A stretch of DNA of 64,000 bases from Neodiprion pinetum (taxonomy: Eukaryota > Arthropoda > Insecta > Hymenoptera > Diprionidae): positions 3,975,257-4,039,256 of the forward strand of contig NC_060232.1 in the NCBI RefSeq assembly GCF_021155775.2. Direction: 5' to 3'. The notes below the pieces were generated by a model. That model was not told the DNA's origin and ran no database searches. It saw nothing but the letters and a program-made list of their open reading frames with translations. Both the position numbers and the translations under genes were made by a program. This document shows positions 14,313-26,012 of this stretch, one piece after another (the first letter of the stretch is position 1; each line of letters opens with the position of its first letter).

Positions 14313-14456
14313 ATGAATAATGCATGGGTCTTTGGGACCGAGGACGACGCCAAGGAAGATGAAGAAGAAGACGAAGAAGAAGAAGATGGAGAGGAAGGAG
14401 AGACTCGAATTCCTCTTCGGTGCTGTGCGATCGGCCAGGGTGCTTGCAACGAGTGA
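14313..14456 (+). CDS. Small acidic ORF, 47 codons, hypothetical
   Basis: ATG to TGA, starting MNNAWVFGTEDDAKE, then a run of about 18 residues that is almost entirely Glu, Asp and Gly, then TRIPLRCCAIGQGACNE. The acidic run comes from the imperfect GAA tract, so the open frame may be a by-product of the repeat. Its only support is the TATA-like sequence upstream and an in-frame stop just ahead of the ATG. No homolog is recognised. Confidence 0.13.
   Translation: MNNAWVFGTEDDAKEDEEEDEEEEDGEEGETRIPLRCCAIGQGACNE
14353..14405. repeat. Imperfect (GAA)n purine tract
   Basis: GAA/GAT/GAC triplets in one phase, which encode an acidic run in the plus frame of the small ORF at 14313-14456. Confidence 0.85.
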
Positions 14457-16571
14457 ACGATATCCTCTTGGCTATCTGGCTCGGTGGAAAAGCACGTTAA
14501 ATATTTAAGGAATTCCGGCTCCACGTGTCGGGACTCGAGACGCAGCCTCGCTTTCCGTCGGTTGAAGCTTCGTCGGGAGTTTTGAGAAGATTTGAAACTG
14601 GCGGGTATTTTCTAAGCGGCTTTCGCGGCTTCCCCTTACCCGAAAAACACGCCGAGCGAGCGAGTCGGAGTACGCTATTGCGAAATTAAATTTCGCTCCC
14701 TGCTTTTCAATTCTTCCATATTTTGTGTATTTTCCGTATAATTCGGTATAATTTCGTCTCGCGGCAAGCAAAAGAAAAGGGTTAGTATAAAAAGGAACTA
14801 CACAAAACGAAGACTCGCCACTGCAAAAAACGGAAAGAAGGAACTTGTCGAAATAAATTTGCGAACGATTCAATTCCTCTTCCGCTCTTGCACTTTTCCT
14901 TTCTCATCCGCAGGATACTTTGCAAAGCTTCGAACGATATCGAGAAATTCTCGACGATGCGACGCGACGAACAGTGTTTCTCAATTTTCCCATCACAACG
15001 CGTACACAAGGTTAGTAAAAAATCTGAAAAATCCTCAAAAGACTTGTGCATAACGAATTTTGGTCACCGGATTCAAACATATCTTACAGCCGTGATTCTC
15101 GACGGGGAAACAGACACTCGGTCTGATAATTTAGCAGGAATATTGCATCGAGATACGTTCAGCGGTTGAGCTGTAAGAGGATACCGTAGAGCCTGTAAAT
15201 TTATGTCATCCAAAATTCTCGTAAATATTAAAAATCGCGTCAAAGAACGTTCCCCTCTTAGTTGCTCTCGACCAACGGAGTGCATACCTACCTCAACCCC
15301 ATGCATATTGCATGGAAACTTGATACGCTCTTACCGCTCACCATCCGCACCCTCCACCCTTAAGAAGGGTCAGTTACGCGAGTCTGCCCGAAGGGCATAA
15401 ATTCCGCAAGACGTTCCGTCGCCGGTAGAAGTAAGGAACGGGTCAAAAACGAACGAGTGGAATCGAAGAGACTCTGAATTCGGATGGTATCTATTTCGTT
15501 GTATTTAATTTTTCCCCCGATCCTAAAAACGGGGCTCCAAAATTGTCCGCCGGTGATAGCGAGAGAGATGAGAGCCGGTAAACGGACTTGCGGTGGTCAG
15601 AAGTAATGTCTTAATTTCGCGAACCCGTTTAATGGGGCGTAATGCCGGGCGATTGCAGCAGCGCGACGCGGGGTTGAAATAATGGGAAAATCTTAGTCGA
15701 GATTGAAAATAATAGACCTTCTCGGGCGAGCCGCGAGCCGGGAAGCTCTCGTCTTCGAGAAAATAACTGTGTAATCGATATACTTGTGTGTATTGTACGT
15801 ACACGGTAGGTATATAAGAGATATTGCAACACGGCGATAAACTTATCGACGTGCCTCAATTTCTCGTCCACTGCAAGTGGAAACAAGAGGCAAAAGGTAC
15901 GGAACCACTTTCATTTGCCGTCTCAATTATACAACATGGTAGAAAATACACCGTGTAAAAGTTGTGCGTTACACTTTATGAAAGGAGTTGTAACGAGTTG
16001 ACCCAACGAAACGTATCATTATTCTTGGTTAGTTTTCCAAACACGCGACGTCCGAGTATTATAAGATTCGGCTAACCCAGCTGTCCATAAATCAAGCGGC
16101 GTTCGGATAACCTCAGGAAGAGATCTCCTGGCGAGGATTTCACCGGGACAGATGGATAGACGAGAACACGAGCGAGGGTTAGTCGCGAAATCTGCAGTGA
16201 AATCCGAGAGAGCGAATTGTTTCTGTCCTTTGAAAGATACATCGTCGTATAAGCGGGGATCCGAGATCTTCCGGTCCCTCGGTTCGTTTGCTGGAAAGCC
16301 CGCAGCCGAGGGGTGTACGAGTAAGATTCGAGGGAGAGGACGAAGAAGAAGGAGAAGAAAAAGAAGTTGAGGTCCGATACGGCGTATACGATAAAGTAAT
16401 AACGACGATGACGAGGATAATAAGTATCAAAGTAACTTTGTCTAAGTCTGAGGCAAGCCTCGAGTTCACCTCTCTCACCCTATCTTTGAGAGAGTTTTTA
16501 TCCCTCTCTCTTCCTTTCGAGGGTCCTTGAACGGGAACGAAGAAGTCCATGGATTCTCGAGTGGTCTCAGA

Positions 16572-16593
16572 AAGGAAGGAAGGAAGGAAGGAA
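16572..16593. repeat. (AAGG)n microsatellite
   Basis: About five tandem AAGG units beside a purine-rich stretch. Confidence 0.9.
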
Positions 16594-16933
16594 CCAAGCT
16601 GGCTGTGGCGAAGAAGATATTGGCGGCGTCGCCGCGAGGTATGCGAGGATCGCTTATAACGTCTGAAGAATCAACCCTTATAGATAGCGCGTAAGATGCT
16701 GTCTATGGCATATCAAATAACCCGACGGTCCGTGGTACCGAAGAGCCGCTGGAGTCGAGGATAAGGAGGACGAGGGATGAGGACGGCGTTTCATTCGCCG
16801 AAGACCTCCTCCTCAATAATTTTCCCATTCAGCTAACACGGGCTGATTGAAACACGGGACATGCGGCTGTATCCGCATCGCTAAACAGCTGCCGCGACTG
16901 TATTTCCACGTGTGCCGAACCTTCTGAGAGAGT

Positions 16934-16937
<4 letters not shown>

Positions 16938-17027
<90 letters not shown>

Positions 17028-17034
17028 GAGAGAG
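16938..17034. repeat. (GA)n microsatellite, about 97 bp
   Basis: An almost pure GA dinucleotide run with one T interruption at 17022. It is a polypurine tract on the plus strand and a GAGA-factor type sequence. A complementary (CT)n run lies 300 bp to the right. Confidence 0.97.
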
Positions 17035-17332
17035 CGGATTCAACGCTCGGAAACTCGGGCCAATTTATACTTCAGGAGTAGCAACCTATACTACTTCGGT
17101 CCGGAACCTCGAGGAATTCTGATTCAATTAGTAAAGGCCATGAAATTACTTTCCGGTAATACCTCGATCCCTTTGCTCCAATGCGTACCCACAAATTCTT
17201 CAAAGACGCCATTCGGTCTGCAAGAGATACTCGCCGAAGATCTACCGGAGGAAAATGTCTTTCGAGATTCTGTCCTGGAGCCTGACGAACGTCATCGAAA
17301 GTACAGGCAGGGCTCGATTGGCCTGATTTCTG

Positions 17333-17336
<4 letters not shown>

Positions 17337-17381
<45 letters not shown>
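17337..17381. repeat. (CT)n microsatellite, about 45 bp
   Basis: A pure TC/CT run. Together with the GA run at 16938-17034 it forms an inverted pair of complementary simple repeats that could fold back on each other. Confidence 0.97.
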
Positions 17382-17386
<5 letters not shown>

Positions 17387-17949
17387 CATCCACGCCCACG
17401 TCCCATGGGCTCCATAACGAATCGACGTATCGTAAACCTCCTAAACAAGCCGTAAACCAGTAACCGAACACCCCTCGAGTCGAGAGCCAGACGGAAGCTG
17501 CACCTAACGGTCTATATAATTACCGGTGGTGACGTCGAGGTAACAAAGTGCTCCGTTGCGACTTGCGGAACGGCCATGCGAGCCTCGGTTTCACGTAGGT
17601 TACAACAACTACGTCCCGGGGATCGCTGCCTGTAGTCGACTAAATTCGTCGGCAAAGAGCCTGCCGCTGCTCCTGCTCTGCTCCTGCTCTGTTCCTGTCT
17701 CTGGGTGTGGCATGCGGGCCAGTCGTGGCTTTGCTATCGAACTTCTCTACCTGTCGGGAACTAAATAAATCGATAATTTCAAGTGCTTTGAACGAGCGTT
17801 CGAGCCGTTTACAATTTTAAGCCTCCGAACCGCTGTTGAACAAGTGGAACAGACGTAATACCAGATCTCGTGGAACATCCTGAGTTAATACCGAAGAGAC
17901 AGTTTGCAGCTAGTTTGTTCGTTTCTTTACAAATTATAAGCGTTTCAGA

Positions 17950-18175
17950 CATGTTCAACAAAAATCAGATTCCAATTTTGTTCTCGAAAATGATGCAGTT
18001 CGATGTGTTCGCTTCAAGTATCTTGAAAGCACGTTTGTTCGCCTGTTGAAGGCACAAGTTGTGCTTTCAACGTGATAATAATTAAGGAGCCCGCGAAGCA
18101 GCGAGTTTAGTCGCAAATACATATTTAAAAAGAAATCATTTTCGTGCTCCGAAAATGTCCGAAAAATGATAAACA
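17950..18175. repeat. Degenerate palindrome with a tight 27-bp core at 18045-18071
   Basis: The core arms GTTGAAGGCACAA and TTGTGCTTTCAAC differ from perfect complementarity at one position and are separated by one base. A further copy TTGAAAGCAC lies at 18023-18032. Farther out, CGAAAATGAT at 17985-17994 is matched by ATCATTTTCG at 18135-18144, but the sum of coordinates shifts by 36, which implies an insertion in the right arm. The core is certain; the larger structure is inferred. Confidence 0.5.
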
Positions 18176-19779
18176 CATCAAAAGAAGCAATACGAATCTA
18201 ACAACACAGAATCCTCAATCATTCGACGGCGTAATACTTTTTCAAACATGCCAGAAATTAGTTATCTCAATTCGTTCGTCAGCTGCGTGCAAGTAGAGTC
18301 TCTCTCGAGCTTCCAATCAGAGAAGTACGTCAATGAACCCAGAGCAAGTCGGCAGAATGCATTCTTGTTTATTGGTCACGCGGAGTTGGTCTAATTGCGA
18401 TCACCGATGATCAAGACTAATTACACCGACTCTCCAGAGTCGGGTGGACGGAGGTGAACAGAGATGAGAGAGAATTCTCCGCGTGGCGAGAATGGGACAG
18501 GTTAATTACCTCGCAGTCACTGTCCTAGACGCAAACAAACGGTTATCGGAGACGCCGACACACCTGGCTAGGCGATGCAGATGCGAGTCCTCAAGATCAA
18601 CCCCCCGCATCATTGACCTCGGTACAACTGCCCCAACGGCGAACGATTTACCGATCGCACAATACACCGAAAGCTTCGCCCCTTCGTCGCTTTCGCCTTC
18701 CCCGTCCGTGTCTTTGACAGGTATTCCAGACACGATGGTTCAGCCGGCTCGAACATCGTCTGTACCCTGAATCAGCAAGTAGTTTTATACTCGGCGCGAT
18801 GGAATTCGAGATCGGGATTCTAATCAGCGATCGGTGATTGCGATCGCGCTTATCAGACCCAACATCGACGGCGCTGCGGAACCATGAATTTCGGACCATA
18901 ATCTTCGCCCGACTTTTCTGCGGAACCGAAGGCGTCCCGAAGTCACTTCAAATCGAGTGGTCGCACTCTTCGACGTCCACGATACCGCGGAGCTCGGACG
19001 AAAGAGAGCAAAGCTCCGAGTTTCAAGACGAAAACAAATATCGGTTCCGCTCAATCTCGCCGAATTGAATTTTCATTTCGTAGCCTCTGATCTTCGTGTC
19101 CGGCAAAGTCCGTCGAAATAACTTATTGAATATAAATTGGGTGTAGAATATGTACGGAGATGGTCGAATTGAATGGAGAATTCTGGCCCCATTTACGCTG
19201 GCACACCTCTGACCATCCCTTTCGAAACGGTGCCGAGCCTTGCCGTTCGAACATAAATTGCATGCCGTGCTCCGACACCGAGGGCTTATCAAGTTTAACC
19301 GCTGCGGTCGGTGTTACGCGGTAAATGGCCGGCTAGGTACAAGGAGGCGGCGAATATTCGGATTGGAACAACAAGAGTGCAAGCGAACGGACAAAGATTT
19401 TTCCGAGCAAGCCGAGTCGTTCGAAGAGCAGCTTGCGCCTCTTGAATCGGATCGCGATCCCGAAACAAGGGAACATTTCGCGTCAGTGGTCCTCCCCACT
19501 CGTTATCGCATCCCCGATAATTATAATCCTATCGGCCTGGGTGGTTACGCGTGTATGGGATCGACCTAGGCCACCATGAACTGATTACAGGGCCCTAAAT
19601 CAGCAAGTGGATTCGGGGATGACGGAGGGCCGGAAGTGCTGACGACCGTTGAAACGAGTCCCCATCTATCGATGGCCGGTGCGTAGGTGGTGAAAAAGCC
19701 GGCTTTCGACCCCCTTCGATTTTACTCCTTGGTCATGTTTTCATGCGGGAAAATCACGGATGGGGTACAAAAATGCGAA

Positions 19780-20020
19780 GGGTCAAAAAAGTCGAAAAAA
19801 ATCGTCACTGAAAACACGTAGAAGCACCGTAAATACGAAGAAATGACTTGTAGTACCTTCATAGGATTTTTTTTCTTTTTTGAGAATGGCCAAGATTACG
19901 AAGGGCAAAATATTGAATTGTGAAAATACCGGAGAGTTCATTTTTAATTTCGGAACTTTCATTTTTCTGTATCTCCACATTCTGTGCTTTTGGTCATTCG
20001 GAATGTCGATCGTTCTGAAA
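19780..20020. repeat. Possible weak palindrome, centre near 19902
   Basis: The stretch 19804-19848, read as its complement, resembles 19958-19999 at roughly 65 percent (TCATTT.TTC.GTAT and related words), with coordinate sums near 39,805. There is no long perfect block, so chance similarity in AT-rich DNA is not excluded. Confidence 0.2.
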
Positions 20021-23000
20021 CCACTCTTTCGGATAAGAGAGCGTTTGATTAAACGAACTTTCGTAAAAACATTTATTCTACCGGGCGATTTATCGAAAAT
20101 CCTAATTTCGGTACACTAATTATTCGTTGTTTTAAAATTCGTGTCTCAAAAATTTCGGCTTTTCGACAAGTCGACTTTTTGCTCTCTCGGGATCTTGATT
20201 CCCTGCATCCAAAATCACGCGGGATAAATTGCACTGAGAATTCAAGCTCGGGTCTGCAGGATCAGTTCTTACGAAGGTTCTCGACAATCAGTTGTGATAC
20301 AGAAAATTCCGGTACAGATGGTACGGTGAGTGCTCAAAAATTTTCACCCATTCATCCTCCTCGTGACGTGCAATTCAACTCGAAACACCCCGGCTTTCGA
20401 GCCTGACGATTCACCCTACGAATGCCTCTTGAGGGTTCTATACCGCCTGATTTTCAACAATTTTTCGAGGCGTGATTTTACTCGCGCGAATTGGCGAGAC
20501 GGTTTTTTCACTTTACGCAGATTTTGGGAAATTGTATTTTCAGTACTTGTACACGAGAGGCTAAAAATTCTTTGGAGTGAGCAGCAAATTCTCTGTCCAC
20601 GTTTATTATGCAGGGAATATCGTCAGACTTTTGACGAAAATATTGATTCTGCATTTATTTACATGTCGAATCGGGCAGAGTGGATTGAAAACAGTGTGTT
20701 GATTTCCATGCAGATTTTTTTCCAGATTTAATTGAATAACTCGAAGTCTGAAGCGCGAGGTAATTCAGATGAAACCGAACGTGGATATCATACAAAGGTT
20801 TTAAATCTGAAAACAGTCAACTTCGTATTTCGACGTCATTGCAATCGACGATGTAGCGATTCATCAATGCGTAACGCAATTTTGATAACCATTTAAATTC
20901 ATAAAACAAATATTTGTCATTAGTTTCATCACTGTTACGGCTTTGACTTAGCATTCAATAACACGGTCGGGCAGTGACAAATCATTCTAATGCAAGCATC
21001 GACGTTGATGAAATGCGATATATCTGAAATTTGATAGCAACAGTTTCAATGTTTCATGCGTAAACTCATGACAAACGTATAATTTCGTATAATTATAATT
21101 TTCATTCGAACGCGAACCTGAAATCTAGAATGATAATTAGGAACATTCAAAATTTCAATAATCTCCAATAGTTTCGAGTGGCAAACGATCTTTGGCTGTT
21201 CACCAATTTTCAGAAGCGTAGAAAAGAGGGTCGAAATTGAAAAAATTTCCACACTGCGTATAAGCTCGAACCTTATCGCGTGTAAATAATTGTCGAATGA
21301 TTTTTCCAGCAAGCACGAGAAGAGAGTCGTTATCTTCCTTCGCAATAAATTTCCCAACCGGATAGAATTTCCCCGAATTTTCGCATCGCGGTGTCCCACA
21401 GCGGAGGGTTCGAATACAGGTATACATATATATTATATATGTCATATAACTCGGAAATGACCGAGCATCGGTCACGACAGGGTCAGTATTTACGAACGGT
21501 CGAATCGCCGGTGCCAAAGCGACGCTGCAAGACGGATGCGCCCACAAATTACTTGAATTTTCTCAGAGACGTTCGGTCTGAAAAATTGTACGCGTGAAAC
21601 GCGACTTCCGGGTGTCGGTGCATAATAAATACGACTCTGGATTCCCCGATGCGATATAACTTGTCATTGATTTTAGTGATTTATTTTTGAAACTTTCTAA
21701 ACACCGAGTACCTAGTCAATCTCTACTACAGAATTTCACCTCGCAACCGGCTTTCTTCCGATTTCTATTTTTCTTTTCATTCCACTTCATCAGCCGAGGT
21801 TCAATTTCGAAGAGTAGCGAGTCTCGAAAAGTGGCGTGAAGCCATTCGGTCGGATCGATTCGGCAATTACATGGTAAAGAGAAGGAACGATCCTGGGCGT
21901 GAGGCACTCGAGAAGTACAGTTAAAAAGTCAAGTCAGCTACTAGTGGAAAATTGCGGGACTTTAGCAAGTGTCACGCGCCCGATTCGAGATCGCTGTGTG
22001 AAAAAAAGTAAGATAGGAAGGGGTGAAAGGGAGGAAAGAAAGATGGAGGAGAAAGGTGAGGAGAATTTTCCAAGACGACAAAGACGGTGCCGAAGGGTGC
22101 TGTGACGGGGGGGAGGAAATGATTCGAGACAATTTCGCTACGCTCCGAGTGGCTACTTATGCTCAAAGTGGAACAGACCTCGTTCCATGCCGGGCACTTT
22201 AACGCGGTTATACATTTCAATTTGAAAATCGGTACGCTCTTACCGAGATATAGATATAGGTATAGATTTTCGATGCCGATTAGCCGCTGGCACAGTTTCT
22301 CTTTATAATTAGCGATACTTTTTTATTACAATAAATCGAGTCCAGGTGAGATGTAAGAAGAAAAGAAATTAGCGGACGAGTAACTTTCGAATTGGCTCTT
22401 CGATTTTCGGAGAGAAAGATTGTAATAAAAAACTTGTGGAATTGGTTCTCTTCCTGTGTGTAATTTTTTTTTTTTTTATCATTTCACGGTGAGTAGTTGC
22501 GAATTGTAGGTACACCTGCTTTCGCATTTTCTGCCGTTTTCCTTTTTTGTTTTTTTATACCCCCCCTCATCATTTCATTACTGGATTCTCTCCCGCAGCC
22601 AGCTACGAGCTTTATTCCTCCTTCGTAAAAGCCATATTTTTATCGCGTTGTAATTAAAATAGCTCAGCTATCGCGCGCGGGATGGACGTTCCCTCGGCGA
22701 GGGATATTTACGTGTGATAATTGACGTTGAGGCTGCTGCAGAGTTCGGGGTGAAATGAAAATCGAAAAACAAAGAGAGAAAAAAAAAAAGAAGAAAATGA
22801 AAATAAATAAACGAATAAATAAATAATGACAGGGGGACGGGGTAAAAGCAACGAGAACTGTCGGGGGCGTCGATTATACGGAGAATTTTGTTGCTGTCGT
22901 TGATTATAAATAACGACAATAAAAGGGTGTGCGAAATGTTATACCGGAAAGCTGCGGGCGATGAGAGAAGTTTTTTATAATAAATTGTTGTAATTTTATT

Positions 23001-24634
23001 CCTCAGCTGACAAAATTCGTTCGAGGAGCAGCTCGTCCGGCTTTTTCGCACCCCCCGCGGGGTTGCGGATGGCAAATTTAAGGCACGACGGCCCGGAAGA
23101 GAGGGGGAGGGAAACCGCGTTTCCCCGTTTATTGTATACGGACAGACCAACTCGGTACCTTTGAATTCGAGGGAAAAGGCGAAGCCAAATTCGGATTTAA
23201 AGGCGCAAACTCCAAGTATACGCGGCATATCTCTGACTACATGGTCCTTTATATGTGTGTATATATCGGAAAGGAATTACCCTGAATCCTTCACAAATCC
23301 GCGAATTTCTTCGATATATTCAGCAGCGACGCGGTCGCGTTATGATACGAAAATATTTTCCCTCTTCAACTGATGGAAGATAGTAAAAAAAGCAGGCTTC
23401 CGAACTCGGCCTGCCATTTTCCATTTTTATGTGCCGCAGAGCGCGAGCTTTATTCGACGGGTGTTAAATTTTTTCAAGCTTTAAAAAACTGCTAATAACT
23501 GCTGGTAGAAAGCGAACTATAAAATGGAAACAGTCGTAAAACGGTACGTAGGTGCGATGAAATAACGCTGAAATAATTGTTCGTTTTAACTTGAAGTTTT
23601 CCTCTGCACGTACATTTGCCGCTGGTGACTTTCAAACTATACTTCACTCAATGTTTCGTCGTTAATTTTACTCGATTTTCATCCACTCTCGAGAATTTTA
23701 GACGGTAAAATTGTTTTAAAACTTCCATCAGCGCTGGTTGATACCAGCGGGATTTCGACCGGAAGAAAAGAGAAAATATGCGTTCCGTTTTTCCAACCCT
23801 AGTTGCTTTATCATCGTGAGGCCTTTAATATTTTCTGTCCTAATCTTGCCCCAGTCGTTGAAATGACCATGGTCGAAATTACACGATAAGAAAAATCGAT
23901 GATAGTAGAAATAAAAAATGGACGAAAAAAAAAGGTAATGATAATGATAATTTTAAGCTGCAAAGAGAAATAGATTAAAACTGAATAATCCATACGGAAA
24001 TTCTCCATCTTTTTACCGGAACACGTTCCCTCCGCTTATATCACGTCGGAATTCATTTAATAAAACCACCCGCTAATCGGAATTTTCAATTCTCACGTGG
24101 GAATAATACCAAGAAATTCACTTTCCCGGGAGAAGAAGAAGACGAATTCAAAGGCGAGGTAAAGAAAGTAGAGGAGGTTATTTTTATCCCTACGATTTAA
24201 CCGATGTAAAAAAACTACGCAAGGGTAAAATATTTCGAAATAATTCAGGATCGACGTTACATAACGTCCACAAGCTGAACGAATATTGAAAAAAGATTTT
24301 CGGATGTGAAACAGACGATAATTCGGTCGCTGATTTTCGATACTTTTGGTAATCTCTCGATCGTCGATAAAAAAAGCATCGGGGTAACACGTTCCCGAAA
24401 AAGCGGTGAAACGACACGAGCGTGAATAAATGTGTATACGATGAAGATGAAAAATAGGCTTGAAAAATATATGTGCAATTTGCTTTTTCGCACTATCTCC
24501 CCGCCACTTCATCTGGCAGAGACCCCCCGGAAGCATCCCTTGCAAACAGATTATAAATCTTCTGTTTCGCTCGCTTCCACTCGACACTCACTCGACGTTC
24601 TCTCGGCACTCCAGCTCGTTTGCTCAAGAGATTT

Positions 24635-24655
24635 CCCCCCCCCCCCCCCCCCCCC
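24635..24655. repeat. Poly-C run of 21
   Basis: A pure C homopolymer, the longest in the window. Confidence 0.95.
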
Positions 24656-25981
24656 TTCCGCCACTGCTGCATTTTCACACCCTCAAGAAAAATAACTGAT
24701 ATTTACGGCCGCAAGCGGTGCGTAAGCCCGATGCGACGAAGGTCACGTTTTTGAAATTTCTGCGGTGGATTTTCTCCGGTCCTTCCGCCTCCCGCACAGT
24801 TGCAGAATTAAGGGTCGCACGGGGGTGAAGGGGGACGGTGAGGGAGGCCGATAATTCATCAAGAATACGCGGGGTGAATTTGCGAATTCGTTGAATCTAT
24901 AATACGTCGCATAAAATGTGATGCTAGCGGTCGCGAAGAAGAGCGCCCCCCGCCAGGGGGTGAATTTCGTTAAATTCATCTCGCCCCAGTCTCGTCGGCG
25001 CCGCTCGAACGTCCCGCGCGTCTATAAAACCAGCTCCAACTTCTCGTCATCAGCTTCGGCGTCGTATTTCTACGACCTCGACTGCGACGACGCCATGATA
25101 GGGAAGGGGGGTGGAAACGGGGCTCGAGAGAAACTCGCAATGCGTTCACCTTGATCAATTTCTCGACTAGCAGCGGGGAGATTAACCAATAATCGATTCA
25201 ACCCTTATTACTCGACTAGGTGATCTGTATTTTCCTATCATAATATACTCGCGGTCTCATTTTTGTCTGCGCAGCCTTATTTCTAGCAAAGGCAAAGTCT
25301 ACGTCCATTCGGAATCCAGCTGCTTGATTCTATCTCCGAGTCAAACGAACTAGTTTTTCTTAACTTGACGGTAAAAGCTCAACGCAATCATCCTATTCAT
25401 TGATTCTACTGCTTTTCAAACATGTCATGGCGCTGCGATCTTTTGGATATCCATTAATCGGTCGGAATAATTTATTATTATTATTTACATCCACGTTTAA
25501 ATTATACGTGTAACTCGTGAATTTAGATTATTTTTAATTATCGTAAAATGGAATTCGTTTTCATTTTATTTCTCTTCCTTTCTTTTTCACATTATTTTTT
25601 TCGGTTTTTAACACGTTATGTACTATTTTACCCATACGGTCGACAGTGCAATTCATTATCGTAACTTTTTAATTGGTTTAGGAAATCAAACGTGTGAAAT
25701 GAAATTTTTCACGGTGAATCGTCGAAAGAGATAATAATATAACATTCCACATAATTTCGAATAAAACCACAAATTATTTCAACAACTTTCTCCACCAGGA
25801 TGAATATCATTTTGCACGAACGCGTGTCGCGTAGTTCATATTTCCCGTAAGCTCATCGGTTGATTTCGCTTATTTGATCTCCGCAGGAATTAAAGCGTGA
25901 AACACTTTATCTTCTTGCCGAAATTTTGTTTCATCAAGAAGAAAACGTGATTGATTTCCTACAACGATCTTATCAATCTTC

Positions 25982-26012
25982 TCCAATGGAATGTATTACC
26001 GTTCCATTTGGA
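25982..26012. repeat. Small inverted repeat
   Basis: TCCAATGGAA is nearly complementary to TTCCATTTGGA across an 11-nt loop, with one extra base in the right arm. Confidence 0.6.

Larger units (their letters stand above)
10303..16937. other. No confirmed gene
   Basis: It holds an ORF at 10541-11038 that depends on a poly-C run, the (CAAA)n and (CA)n repeats, a GC-rich patch at 13.1-13.5 kb, the small acidic ORF and purine-rich DNA at 16.3-16.6 kb. Nothing shows a family motif. Confidence 0.45.

Noticed and set aside
19240..19569. 109-codon plus-strand frame ending in NYNPIGLGGYACMGST
   Set aside because: No ATG at its start, no splice support and no recognised family.
20330..20731. 133-codon plus-strand frame rich in Arg, Phe and Leu
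   Set aside because: No ATG at its start and no family motif; considered as a chemoreceptor piece but it lacks the conserved C-terminal motifs.
22668..23228. 186-codon minus-strand ORF
   Set aside because: Low-complexity Phe/Ser stretches come from T-rich DNA and no domain is visible.
24093..24587. 164-codon minus-strand ORF
   Set aside because: No domain, and it overlaps other open frames of similar quality.
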